Shown one piece after another: positions 25,362 through 36,114 of a stretch of 64,000 bases of DNA (the stretch's first letter is position 1; every line of letters starts with the position of its first letter). This stretch comes from Planococcus kocurii. GTDB lineage: Bacteria > Bacillota > Bacilli > Bacillales_A > Planococcaceae. Where the stretch lies: the NCBI RefSeq assembly GCF_001465835.2, contig NZ_CP013661.2, positions 1,418,501 to 1,482,500 of the forward strand, read 5' to 3'. Position numbers and translations under genes: made by a program. Under the pieces are notes generated by a model. The model worked only from the letters and a program-made list of their open reading frames with translations, was not told the origin of the DNA and made no database searches.

Positions 25362-26774
25362 TCAGTATAGATAGATAGCTGTTTGGATAAACAATTGGAC
25401 CATCATGTAAAAAGCAATTGCAAATTTCAAATTAAATTGCAAGCCATTGCGAATTCCACTTAAGCCATTTACGCTACTTAATATAATTACAGGCATAACA
25501 AAAGGTGACAAAATGATAGAAATGACACTTCCAGAAGTAACGGCTAATACAACCAATTCAGGTGGGTACGGAAATTGCACAGCCTCCAGAACCCCTGTCA
25601 CCAAAACGATTACTGGCAACGGCCCCAATCCAATAAAACCTAGCAGGATCACAATGAATGGAATTAAGAACAATATATTTAACAGTGGAATGATTCCTGT
25701 TAAAAAATTCATCCCGTTAATAACGTAGTCACCAACATTCGATTGATTTAGCGCATAAATCAATAATCCAGCAGCTACTAAAATGCTAAATTGCTGGGCT
25801 TGTTTCGCAATACCTACGGAAAAATAATACCGAATTTCCACAACAAAGTTAGACAATCTCTTTTTACATCCAAAATAAAGGAAAGTCCACACTAAAATGA
25901 CCAGTGGTATGGTCAGCAAAAATTCCAATCCCGTCGTTTCGTGTACAAAGAAAATCGTTCCAAAAAGAGACACAAATAAAAAGACAAACTCCGCTACGTC
26001 TTTATTCCATTTTCCTTGATTGCGTGAATTTCGCATGGCTTTTTCAATTTCTTGTTTCAAAACAAAAGAAAAATCCATCCCGTATTTCTGTTCTTGATAA
26101 TACGAAAAAATTACTGATAAGACGGTCCCGGCCAAAGCAAAAATAAAGCCGAGCACCATCGATTTCCAAAGAGTTGCTTCTAATGCTTCTACCGCAAAAA
26201 TGAAACTTGGAATACTGATAACCCACATTGTAGAAAGTCCAAAGCCACGTAAAATAGCTGTTCCTTTGAAATTTTCCCATGCCTCTCCTTTATGATCTTT
26301 TAAAAAACGATCAATAAAGTGGTACATCATCGGTACGACACCAAATAACAGAAAATGCGAAATCACTTGAGTCATTGCCATTAATCCAAAATAGAACTTC
26401 TGGCTCTTATTTAAAAAGTTGTGAGCATAACTCATAATTTCTTCTATGTAAGGCTCTTCCTTCAAAACCCAGCTAATCATTGGCACGATCAGCAACAACC
26501 CAATCAAATTTCTCATTTGCTGCAATCCCAAAATTAAATCGTCTAAGAAAGAATCACTCGTGAAAAACAGTACAGCTAAAGCTGCAATCACTAGAAACAG
26601 TTGCAACTGAATTTTCTTGAGAGGTAATAAGAACGCAGCTGACAATAACATGAATACTCCTAAAACAGAAAGTATTAACGTTAACCAGGCACTTTCGTAA
26701 AAGTAAGTGATAAAATGCAGCAAGGCATATACTGAACTTGAAATCATAAAACTCACAGCTGCTTTTCGATTCAT
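25362..26774 (-). CDS. Polytopic membrane protein, putative transporter
   Basis: A 470-residue protein with about 11-13 hydrophobic helices and no soluble domain of note. Segments such as ILLGFIGLGPLPVIVLVTGV followed by a Ser-rich SGSVISIILSPFVMPVIILSS region resemble the paired half-hairpins of ion-transporter superfamily permeases, but I cannot name the family. AGGAGG precedes the ATG. It lies directly upstream of the formamidase gene on the same strand, which suggests amide or organic acid transport; the intervening terminator weakens that link. Confidence 0.7.
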   Translation of the reverse strand: MNRKAAVSFMISSSVYALLHFITYFYESAWLTLILSVLGVFMLLSAAFLLPLKKIQLQLFLVIAALAVLFFTSDSFLDDLILGLQQMRNLIGLLLIVPMISWVLKEEPYIEEIMSYAHNFLNKSQKFYFGLMAMTQVISHFLLFGVVPMMYHFIDRFLKDHKGEAWENFKGTAILRGFGLSTMWVISIPSFIFAVEALEATLWKSMVLGFIFALAGTVLSVIFSYYQEQKYGMDFSFVLKQEIEKAMRNSRNQGKWNKDVAEFVFLFVSLFGTIFFVHETTGLEFLLTIPLVILVWTFLYFGCKKRLSNFVVEIRYYFSVGIAKQAQQFSILVAAGLLIYALNQSNVGDYVINGMNFLTGIIPLLNILFLIPFIVILLGFIGLGPLPVIVLVTGVLEAVQFPYPPELVVLAVTSGSVISIILSPFVMPVIILSSVNGLSGIRNGLQFNLKFAIAFYMMVQLFIQTAIYLY

Positions 26775-26799
26775 GATAAATCCTCCTCACTTTTAACAA

Positions 26800-27156
26800 C
26801 TACTTTTTCCATTCTACACTTATTTTACAGCTTCACAGTTAAAACCTAGTGCATTGTTAAGCCTGCCTATTCCTTAATGCACGTCCCTGCGGCAGACGGA
26901 TGTATTCTCTACTCATCATGGGAGCATTGACATGCTAATTTTTTTAATCAACCAACTAAACAAAAGCGTGACTGTCTACAGCATCTATCTACGCTAAGAT
27001 TTTTTGTTTTCAGTTAATATGTGATATGCTCTGAGGTAATAATGGATTATACAGCAACTTCCTCCGGAAATTAGACTGTATTTCATTGAGCAGGGGATTT
27101 CCTGTTCTAAAGCTTGGCTATCGACGAAGTGTTTTAACAGTATAGGAGGAATTAAA
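26800..27156. other. Non-coding spacer before proline dehydrogenase
   Basis: About 360 bases between divergent genes. I see no supported gene, RNA or repeat. It should contain the promoters of both neighbours, but I could not find a -35/-10 pair with good spacing. Confidence 0.4.
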
Positions 27157-28065
27157 GTGGGTGTAACAAAAAATTTCTTTATCGGGTTGTCCAAAAACCA
27201 AGCGTTAAATAGTGCCGCTAAAAAATGGGGATTGAAATTAGGCGCAGGAAAAGTCGTCGCTGGGACTGATATCAAGAGCATGATGCAGTCTGTAAAGGAA
27301 CTGAATGCCAATGGAATTAGTGCCACAATCGATAGCTTAGGTGAATTTGTCCACACAGAAGAAGAAGCCACAAAAGCGAAAGAAGCCATATTAAAAACAC
27401 TTGAAGCCATACAGATTTATGGCGTTAATGCACATATGTCTGTTAAATTAACACAAATCGGTTTGGACATTGACACGGCCTTTTGCCTAAAAAATATTCA
27501 GGAAATTGTAGCAGCTGCAGCTAGTTATGATATTTTTATCAACTTAGATATGGAAGATTATGATCACTTGCAACAAACGCTTGATATTCTCAAAACGCTG
27601 CTCCAGGAATACGAAAATGTAGGTACCGTTATTCAAGCCTATCTGTTCCGTTCCGAAAAAGATGTGGAAAACTTGCAAAATGTACGACTTCGTCTCGTAA
27701 AAGGTGCTTACAAAGAAAGCGCAGAAGTTTCCTACCAAGAAAAGAAAGAGATTGATGAAAATTATTTAAAACTTATCAAAATCCATCTTCAAGCTCCTGG
27801 ATATACGTCCATTGCGACTCATGACCACCATATCATTGAACAGGTAAAAGCATTTGTAAAAGAAAAAAATATTTCTCTAGACCGCTTTGAGTTCCAGATG
27901 TTATACGGATTCCGCTCAGAAATGCAAAAAGATTTGGCAAAAGAAGGATTTTCTTTCACCACTTACGTTCCTTTTGGTAAAGACTGGTATGCGTACTATA
28001 TGAGAAGGTTAGCCGAAAGACCTCAAAACATTAATTTGGCCTTAAAAAGTATGATTTCTAAATAA
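27157..28065 (+). CDS. putB: Proline dehydrogenase
   Basis: A 302-residue monofunctional FAD enzyme that oxidises proline to pyrroline-5-carboxylate, the first step of proline breakdown. The family motifs are clear: RLVKGAYKES around residue 180, the FEFQMLYGFR strand near 245, and YYMRRLAERPQN near 280, whose Arg pair binds the proline carboxylate. It starts at GTG with GGAGG 7 bases upstream. The pyrroline-5-carboxylate dehydrogenase gene that completes the route is not adjacent. It is a single-gene unit with a strong terminator. Confidence 0.92.
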   Translation: MGVTKNFFIGLSKNQALNSAAKKWGLKLGAGKVVAGTDIKSMMQSVKELNANGISATIDSLGEFVHTEEEATKAKEAILKTLEAIQIYGVNAHMSVKLTQIGLDIDTAFCLKNIQEIVAAAASYDIFINLDMEDYDHLQQTLDILKTLLQEYENVGTVIQAYLFRSEKDVENLQNVRLRLVKGAYKESAEVSYQEKKEIDENYLKLIKIHLQAPGYTSIATHDHHIIEQVKAFVKEKNISLDRFEFQMLYGFRSEMQKDLAKEGFSFTTYVPFGKDWYAYYMRRLAERPQNINLALKSMISK

Positions 28066-28066
28066 C

Positions 28067-28107
28067 AACAAGAAGCACCTTCGAATTTTCCGAAGGTGCT
28101 TCTTGTT
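28067..28107. terminator. Terminator after proline dehydrogenase
   Basis: A perfect 17-bp stem (28067-28083 with 28091-28107) with a 7-base loop, placed 2 bases after the putB stop. Confidence 0.85.
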
Positions 28108-28140
28108 ATCTAGCTTCTACTTTTAGGTGCTCACATGTTT

Positions 28141-29088
28141 TTACTTTTTTGATTTTAGATTTCTTACTCTAATAGGCGGCAGATTACGCTGAATATTTTT
28201 TCGATGTGTTTCGTACTGCTCGGGCAGCATTAACGCTTCGCCAAGGGATTCTTGGGGTTCGTCTATCGCAAATCCTGGTGGGTCCGTAGCGATTTCAAAC
28301 AAAATGTCCCCGTATTCGCGGAAATAGATCGCGTTAAAATACTGTCGATCTTGAACAGGTGTTACGCCCAGCCCATAAGTTTCTATCTGCTCTTTCCAGT
28401 CTAGTTGATCTGCATCGTCTTTTGCACGCCAAGCAATGTGGTGGACAGTTCCAACGCCCATTTGTCCTGTACCTACTGGAGATAATTTCACATCAATGAT
28501 ATTACCGAGATCATTTGCTGCACGGAAACGCAATAAATCGTGTTCTTCTCCTATTTTTTCGAGTCCTAAAACGGTTTCTAACAATTCAGCTGTTTTTTCA
28601 GCATTAGCTGTATATAAAGTTGCACCTCCAAAACCTTTAATAGCCACATCTTCTGTCACTTCTTGAGTTTCCCAATTATTCAGTTGCCCGGATTGTCTTT
28701 CCACCAGTTCTAAATGAAGGCCATGTGGATCATCAAATGCTAAATAACGCTCTTCAAAGCGTGTTGTTTTTGAAAATGGAATCTCGAATTTTTGCAGTCT
28801 TTTTTCCCAGAAAGCTAAAGCTCCAGTCGGTACTGCGTAAGTAGTAACGCCGACTTGTCCATCTCCGATTTTCCCTTTGTACGCATTGCCCCATGGAAAA
28901 AAGGTGATGATGGTACCTGGTTTGGCGGTTTTATCACCGAAATACAGATGGTACGTATCAGGATCATCAAAATTCACTGTTTTTTTTACTAAACGCAAGC
29001 CTAATACACCCGCATAAAAATCCACATTTTCCTGAGGATCTCCCACAATAGCGGTAATGTGATGAATTCCCATTGATTTTTTTGTCAT
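28141..29088 (-). CDS. VOC-family ring-cleaving dioxygenase, Mhq type
   Basis: A 315-residue protein made of two glyoxalase/extradiol-dioxygenase (VOC) modules. The first begins IHHITAIVGDPQENVDFY near residues 8-25, with a metal His at 9 or 10; the second holds VHHIAWRAKDD near residue 215, and a late Glu in ILFEIATDPPGF completes the expected 2-His-1-Glu site. It resembles MhqO/MhqA-type proteins that clear catechol or hydroquinone stress compounds. AAAGGAG lies 8-9 bases before the ATG. No MhqR-like regulator is nearby. Confidence 0.88.
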   Translation of the reverse strand: MTKKSMGIHHITAIVGDPQENVDFYAGVLGLRLVKKTVNFDDPDTYHLYFGDKTAKPGTIITFFPWGNAYKGKIGDGQVGVTTYAVPTGALAFWEKRLQKFEIPFSKTTRFEERYLAFDDPHGLHLELVERQSGQLNNWETQEVTEDVAIKGFGGATLYTANAEKTAELLETVLGLEKIGEEHDLLRFRAANDLGNIIDVKLSPVGTGQMGVGTVHHIAWRAKDDADQLDWKEQIETYGLGVTPVQDRQYFNAIYFREYGDILFEIATDPPGFAIDEPQESLGEALMLPEQYETHRKNIQRNLPPIRVRNLKSKK

Positions 29089-29174
29089 TCCGTAGCACTC
29101 CTTTAGTTAGTAACTCTATCTACTCATCTTACCATTTCACTATCTCGAATTAAAGATAGCTAGTGACCTGTCAC

Positions 29175-29936
29175 TTATTCGGTTTCTTTTTCAGTATCTT
29201 GCTCCGGCATGTTGTCTTTAAATTCTTTTATTTGTTCTTTCTTTTGCTTTTTGACTTTCTTCAACGCTTCTTTGTCTTCTTGTTTGTCTTCTTCGATTTC
29301 TTGTTTCATTTCTTTTTCTTCAGATTTGGTAATATTCGAATTTTCCTGTTCTTCTTCTACTTGATCTTTTAAGTGTTCTTTAACTTCTTCAATTTTCTCT
29401 GAATCCTCTTTGTATTGCTCTTCTACTTCTGAAGTAGAAGGCAGAAAAGGTTCGTCATTGTAATCCGTTCTTTTACCATAACGCAGCATTTCATAAATAA
29501 TCAGACCGTTGTTCGGCATACCATTAGCCGTTTTCATTGGTACGGCATCAAATAATACGTAGTAAAACGCATAAAAGACAAACCGATTCCAAAACGTTGC
29601 TTGCTCTTCAAACAGGCCATTCGCTATCATGGCGTTTAATGACACCGCTACTATTACATTGACTAAAATAGGACCTGTATAAAGTGCTATATAGGCAAAC
29701 TTGCCTTCACGTTTTAGTGAATCGTACGAATACCAACTATACAAATGATAATATTTTCGTACGTCGAACATCCCTATTTTGAAAATTCTTGGTCCTGAAC
29801 CAATTGTCATCCTCGGGTTTTTCACTCCCAAAATCAAGCTCATCAGCAAATAACCTGATTCTCTCAAAAAGACAACGACGGGCAATATAATAAATGCAGA
29901 AATAATTAATGCAATTAAATCAGCTAATCCAAACAT
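29175..29936 (-). CDS. M50-like membrane protein with lost metal motif
   Basis: A 253-residue protein. Residues 1-35, 80-105 and 115-135 are hydrophobic, and residues 165-253 form a highly charged Glu/Lys tail likely to be coiled coil. The arrangement matches site-2 protease (M50) relatives: FLRESGY at 23-29 stands where those enzymes have F-x-HExxH, and FDAVPMKTANGMPNNG at 129-144 where they have the NxxPxxxxDG segment. Both metal His are absent, so it is probably not a peptidase. The ATG at 29936 has AAAGGAG 7 bases upstream; the frame extends to 30032 without support. Confidence 0.65.
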   Translation of the reverse strand: MFGLADLIALIISAFIILPVVVFLRESGYLLMSLILGVKNPRMTIGSGPRIFKIGMFDVRKYYHLYSWYSYDSLKREGKFAYIALYTGPILVNVIVAVSLNAMIANGLFEEQATFWNRFVFYAFYYVLFDAVPMKTANGMPNNGLIIYEMLRYGKRTDYNDEPFLPSTSEVEEQYKEDSEKIEEVKEHLKDQVEEEQENSNITKSEEKEMKQEIEEDKQEDKEALKKVKKQKKEQIKEFKDNMPEQDTEKETE

Positions 29937-30203
29937 TCGCCCACTCCTTTCGGAAGCTTTAAAAGCCTCACCTCTTAATCTACCCGCCTTATGTTGCGTT
30001 CTGGCATAAACATGATGACAAATACATTTCATTTTGATGAACTTAATTCTTTGGTCGCTATCTTTTTTCTGTTAGCATAGCTATTATATAGAGAAGTTGG
30101 ACATAATTGGAATTGACGCATAGGACTTATTTAATCTATACCCAAATAGATAGCTATTCAATATAGGCCATTCAGTGAAAATTCAGTTTAAAGGAGAGCT
30201 ATC

Positions 30204-31199
30204 GTGAGAGTAAAAATGGAACGCTTAACGCTAAAAAAATGGATTGTTTCTACTTTATTTATTACTCTTTTATTTGTTATGGTCATTTTTGAAGAAGTCA
30301 CTGCTCCACCTGATGCTTTAGCGTCCATACAAATTACAGGTTCTGCTGCATTTAGCTCTCCACCTACTATTCATGAAATCACCGAACGAGTCACTCGTGT
30401 TAAAAACTTATCCTATAATTCTTCTGAAAATAGCTTGTTGGATATTTATTATCCCGAAAATGCACCTGCATCAATGCCAGTCATTTTATGGATACATGGC
30501 GGAGGGTACATTGGTGGCTCTAAAGACAGTCGCCAGGATTATGCCATGGCTCTTGCAGATGCGGGCTACGTCGTGGCGAACATTGATTATGCGCTAGCTC
30601 CTGAATCGCTTTATCCCGGGCCTGTAGTGCAAGCAAATCAAGCGCTTGCTTATATGCAACTTCATGCTGCTGAATACGGTGGTAATATGAACCGAGTCTT
30701 TATCGGGGGTGACTCAGCAGGGGCTCAGATTGCTAGCCAAGTTGCTGCGCTTATTTCCAATACTGAATTGGCTGAAAAGATGACCATTCAGCCGGCTATT
30801 TCTAATAGCCAGCTTCAAGGAGCCGTGTTGCTATGCGGCTTGTACAACTTAGATACAGTGAGAGCGACCGCTTTTCCAAACATTGATAAGTATTTAGCAG
30901 CTTATACAGGTGTGGAGCCTTTTGAATCGTTCTCAAAAATTGATGAACTTTCCACCGTTCAACATGTCAGTTCTAATTTCCCGCCTGTGTTCATTACAGT
31001 TGGCGATGCAGATCCTTTTGTATCTCAGTCAACCGAACTCGTTGACGTTTTGCAATCTCATGATATTCCAGTAAACTCTGTCTTTTTCGAAGGTACTCAA
31101 AAAAACCTGAAGCATGAATATCAATACGATTTAAGTATGGAAGATGCTCAAGAAACACTGCAAAAAACGATTCAATTTCTTTCTGTTCAGGGTGAATAA
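30204..31199 (+). CDS. Membrane-anchored alpha/beta hydrolase (esterase)
   Basis: A 331-residue esterase or lipase of the hormone-sensitive-lipase-like group. An N-terminal basic stretch and hydrophobic helix (about residues 11-28) act as a signal anchor or signal peptide, so the enzyme faces outside. The oxyanion motif HGGGYIGG lies near residues 98-105, the nucleophile elbow GGDSAG near 168-173, the acid Asp in VGDADPF and the catalytic His probably in LKHEYQYD. The natural substrate is unknown. The GTG start has AAAGGAGAG 5 bases upstream. It is a single gene. Confidence 0.87.
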   Translation: MRVKMERLTLKKWIVSTLFITLLFVMVIFEEVTAPPDALASIQITGSAAFSSPPTIHEITERVTRVKNLSYNSSENSLLDIYYPENAPASMPVILWIHGGGYIGGSKDSRQDYAMALADAGYVVANIDYALAPESLYPGPVVQANQALAYMQLHAAEYGGNMNRVFIGGDSAGAQIASQVAALISNTELAEKMTIQPAISNSQLQGAVLLCGLYNLDTVRATAFPNIDKYLAAYTGVEPFESFSKIDELSTVQHVSSNFPPVFITVGDADPFVSQSTELVDVLQSHDIPVNSVFFEGTQKNLKHEYQYDLSMEDAQETLQKTIQFLSVQGE

Positions 31200-31239
31200 A
31201 AAATGAGCAAGTCGCGAACTCGCGACTTGCTCATTTTTT
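31200..31239. terminator. Bidirectional terminator between the esterase and pbuX
   Basis: A 19-bp stem (31200-31218 with 31221-31239), core GAGCAAGTCGCGA, with A and T runs on either side. Confidence 0.9.
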
Positions 31240-31243
31240 AAAT

Positions 31244-33243
<2,000 letters not shown>

Positions 33244-33305
33244 GAATTCGAAAGGAAACAACAAGAATAGACACCTAAAAAGGCCCAATCCTTCTGTTTC
33301 GTTGC

Positions 33306-33377
33306 TTCTCATAGTCAGTTTATTTAAGGTAAACTGGTAGAAACTTGCGAGCCATATTCTCGCTGTTATATGAGTGA
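33306..33377 (-). promoter_or_regulatory. Purine riboswitch aptamer, guanine/xanthine operon type
   Basis: On the minus strand the segment reads CACTCATATAA, a P2 arm with ATATGGC, CAAGTTTCTACC, a P3 hairpin closed by GTTTA/TAAAC, then GACTATGAG. This matches the purine riboswitch consensus at the core positions. P1 is CTCAT/ATGAG. The discriminating base is C (GACTATG rather than GATTATG), which specifies guanine. It controls xpt-pbuX. Confidence 0.92.
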
Positions 33378-33396
33378 ATCGTATTTGAATGGTCTT

Positions 33397-33424
33397 ATTA
33401 TAGCACGCTACTGTAGCTTTTCAA
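33397..33424 (-). promoter_or_regulatory. Sigma-A promoter of xpt-pbuX
   Basis: On the minus strand TTGAAA (33424-33419), a 16-base spacer and a perfect TATAAT (33402-33397), about 20 bases before the riboswitch. Confidence 0.8.
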
Positions 33425-33550
33425 GCGAGCCTCGATTTAAAAAAGTATTCCATTTTTTCAGATAAAAACAGTATCTAGTGTTGATAAATAGTTATCTAGT
33501 TCCTAGTAAATCATTTCTGGATTTTTTGGGATACTTCACTTTTATAACTA

Positions 33551-33586
33551 GAAAAAGATGGCTGTTGAGTTAGCAGCCATCTTTTC
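33551..33586 (-). terminator. Terminator after yvbH
   Basis: GAAAAGATGGCTG pairs with CAGCCATCTTTTC; a T run follows on the minus strand, 4 bases beyond the yvbH stop. Confidence 0.8.
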
Positions 33587-33590
33587 TCTA

Positions 33591-34205
33591 TTAATTATTA
33601 ATATACTTCTCAAACACATCTCCGAAATCTTTCACGTGGTATTGGTTGCGAACGGAAGTCATCCACGTAAAACCAAAATCAGTAAGCTTCGAATATTCGT
33701 CTCCTAACGCAACTTCACCCACTCGCGAGTTTTGTAAAATGGTAACGGCCTTGTTCAAGCTGTCATTTGCCATATTGATAATAATTTCGTTTTCGTGTGT
33801 GCTTTCAGCAATTCTCAATAACGATTTGTAAAGGTCCGTTAACCGATTTGCCTGTTGTTTTTGAACATCAATTTTAAAAGGCAGCGTTCCTACAGCAAAG
33901 GCAAGTTCAATATCCAAGTCGATTTTCCCAGCAGTTTCGAGAACAACATTTGAAATGGTGTGCTGAGAATAAGGGAAACGTCTTAATGTTCGTTTAGACG
34001 ACATTGCACTTTCACCATCAACGTGAATGATTGCGAGATTTGTAAAGCAATATTCATCCGCCTTGGTCTTAATTAGAAAATAGATTTTCTCTCCGTCTTC
34101 GTGCATCACGTAGTCGTCAGAATCCGTTTTATCGAAATCTTGCGGGTCAATTATTTTTCCTATGTCCGATAAGCCAAGTGCTTCTGAAGCCATTTTTTTA
34201 AACAT
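33591..34205 (-). CDS. yvbH: Bacterial PH-domain protein, YvbH-like
   Basis: A 204-residue cytoplasmic protein with a bacterial pleckstrin-homology domain in the first two thirds (YFLIKTKADEYCFTNLAIIHV, split around residues 42-62, and SSKRTLRRFPYSQHTISNVVLE fragments around 69-90). A helical C-terminal extension (about 140-204) corresponds to the YvbH oligomerisation segment. The length equals that of Bacillus YvbH. Function is unknown; the related domains form rings or bind protein partners rather than lipids. AAAGGGG lies 10 bases before the ATG. It is a single gene. Confidence 0.82.
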   Translation of the reverse strand: MFKKMASEALGLSDIGKIIDPQDFDKTDSDDYVMHEDGEKIYFLIKTKADEYCFTNLAIIHVDGESAMSSKRTLRRFPYSQHTISNVVLETAGKIDLDIELAFAVGTLPFKIDVQKQQANRLTDLYKSLLRIAESTHENEIIINMANDSLNKAVTILQNSRVGEVALGDEYSKLTDFGFTWMTSVRNQYHVKDFGDVFEKYINN

Positions 34206-34427
34206 TTTACTCGTTCCCCTTTGCCTGTAAAGTAATAGTCGTTCGAGTTGATTTTATCAAAAAAACGAGCAGAGCGACATAATTATCCAGCTCTTCTTTT
34301 AGCTGGTTTCTTGAAAAAAAGGTTCTATATCGGTCGAACTAAAGGAATAGTTTTACCACATTGCGTAAGAAATCATCAAACTATAGAGCACAATGGAATC
34401 ACTGGTTCTATTTACTATCGTTCACAT

Positions 34428-35729
34428 TTATTGAATTTGTTCTTCAGTTCTTCTGTCCACTTTATAAGTGAACTCTACCTCTACTTTTTTACCTGCAGCT
34501 AGATGTACACGAAATTCCAGTTTATTGGACTGCTTTAATTCGTAATCATGACTAGACGATTCCATCTGCCAGATCTGTTCGAAAACCTGATGAGTCACTT
34601 CGATTCGTACAGATTCCGATTTTTTATTTTGCAACTCGTACACATAAGTCACGTAGTCAAAATGTCCACTTCTGCTGCGTTTTTTCTCCCGGCTTTCACT
34701 ACTGATATCAAAAGCTTTTCCGATAGCTAACGATACTTTTTGCTGATTCGTTTTGTGGGTCATGGCATCTTCTCCGATGAACTCCATTTCGTCATTACTG
34801 TCTTGCTCATATACTTTAACTATTCCTTTAGGTAGCGGAACACCTAGCTTGTTGTCCACGTTATTGTAAAACTCCACACGAACTTCTGCCTGCTGACTAC
34901 CCGATTCAACTTTATAGACCTTTCGGAAATCTACTCCTTGTATTTTCATCAATCTGATTTGCTTTGTTTGATCCTGTAAAATGGTCACGGGGCGGGCCAT
35001 ACTATACATGTGGTAATCCTCGAAAGTGTGCTCTTCAAAAAAAGACTCCTGTTCCTCTGTAGCTGCAAATAGCCGCGCTTGTGCATGCAACGGGTGTGCC
35101 TCTTTGTATCGATTTACGTTTCCTGAAGTCAACTTGAGTCGGCTTTCGAAAAAATCGATCCCACTATCATTAGAAAGTTGAATCCAACTCGTGAGATTTA
35201 AATAAGATCCACGGATTTCCGCGACGTAGTTTGCTTGCCATTTTAATCCTTTTGTTAAATAAGAAATCCCCACTTCAGTAGCCGTTTCAACTGCCACGAT
35301 CTTACATACTAACGTCGGTCTCATCAAAAGCCCCTCCGGCAGCGAAGGTAGGATCAACTGTCCAATCGGATCAATAGTGATTTCTCCGGTATCGAGTTGT
35401 TCCACAATAATGTTACCTGACGTGCTCAATAAACGAACTTTTATCGCTTCACCCAATTCTGCATTGTTTACAGTAATAACCTGACCGATATACCAGTCTA
35501 AGAGTTTTTCTTTGCTAATGAAGTTGGTACTATACGTTTTTTCTAGTACTTGGAGCCCTTCGATCAATACGGAATCTGCTTCAATCTCTGAAGCGACATC
35601 CAAAAATTGAATGTCAGTCACTGCTTTGTTTTCTGGAACCATCCGCTTTTCTTTGACCATTCCAAATCCATCGTTATAAACAGTCAAACCTGAAGACGTC
35701 ACTTGTTGGCGTGTTGATTGAAATTTCAT
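34428..35729 (-). CDS. DUF4139-domain protein
   Basis: A 433-residue protein whose beta-rich sequence follows the DUF4139 (COG5316) pattern: an opening YNDGFGMVKEKR strand pair, KGLKWQANYVAEI in the middle (the conserved W-x-x-x-Y), then a C-terminal domain with VRVEFYNNVDNKLGVPLPKG and YEL-type strands ending in LEFRVHLAAGKKVEVEFTYKV. Many relatives are exported, but this one has no signal peptide. Function is unknown. The start at 35729 has AGGGGAG 6 bases upstream. It follows a 73-residue gene by 29 bases and is probably co-transcribed with it. Confidence 0.78.
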   Translation of the reverse strand: MKFQSTRQQVTSSGLTVYNDGFGMVKEKRMVPENKAVTDIQFLDVASEIEADSVLIEGLQVLEKTYSTNFISKEKLLDWYIGQVITVNNAELGEAIKVRLLSTSGNIIVEQLDTGEITIDPIGQLILPSLPEGLLMRPTLVCKIVAVETATEVGISYLTKGLKWQANYVAEIRGSYLNLTSWIQLSNDSGIDFFESRLKLTSGNVNRYKEAHPLHAQARLFAATEEQESFFEEHTFEDYHMYSMARPVTILQDQTKQIRLMKIQGVDFRKVYKVESGSQQAEVRVEFYNNVDNKLGVPLPKGIVKVYEQDSNDEMEFIGEDAMTHKTNQQKVSLAIGKAFDISSESREKKRSRSGHFDYVTYVYELQNKKSESVRIEVTHQVFEQIWQMESSSHDYELKQSNKLEFRVHLAAGKKVEVEFTYKVDRRTEEQIQ

Positions 35730-35758
35730 CCAAATCTCCCCTTCCAAATCCAACTTGT

Positions 35759-35980
35759 CTAGCGGTTAAAATACGCTCTTACATAAGCAATGGTTCCCAA
35801 TCGACATTGTTCTGTCAGAGGAGATTTTTTCGGATGCACGAGTTCTCCATACAGCAATTCTCCTAAAAATCTCAACTCTTCTTGGTACCACTGGTTTTTT
35901 TGGTGATCATAGACATCTATTTTGACATAAATCGCTGTTTCTCGTTCCACAAAATCGGTAACAGTAATTTGGCAGTCCAT
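35759..35980 (-). CDS. Small protein paired with the DUF4139 gene
   Basis: A 73-residue acidic-to-neutral protein (MDCQITVTDFVERETAIYVK at the start) that looks like alternating beta strands and a short helix (RFLGELLYGELVHP). It has an excellent GGGAGGA ribosome site. I do not recognise a family. It is the first gene of a likely two-gene unit with the DUF4139 protein, so it may be its partner. Confidence 0.65.
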   Translation of the reverse strand: MDCQITVTDFVERETAIYVKIDVYDHQKNQWYQEELRFLGELLYGELVHPKKSPLTEQCRLGTIAYVRAYFNR

Positions 35981-36081
35981 GTTGGTTCCTCCCGTTTTTT
36001 ACTCTTCACTTTCCTTGTATTCTACCACCTCTCTCGATGATTGGCTTTTCATTTTTAATGATTGAATTTTTCTCCATCAAA

Positions 36082-36110
36082 AAAGACTCAGAGCTTTCAC
36101 TCGAGTCTTT
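36082..36110 (-). terminator. Terminator of fhs
   Basis: AAAGACTC (36082-36089) with GAGTCTTT (36103-36110), followed by T residues on the minus strand, a few bases past the fhs stop. Confidence 0.7.
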
Positions 36111-36114
36111 GTTC

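Noticed and set aside
27544-27738. Minus-strand frame inside the proline dehydrogenase gene, and similar antisense frames throughout
   Set aside because: They lie opposite well-supported genes, lack ribosome sites and show no protein-like motifs.
34248-34502. Plus-strand frame of 84 codons between yvbH and the DUF4139 gene
   Set aside because: No ribosome site and a composition that looks like a reverse translation of spacer and of the DUF4139 gene end.
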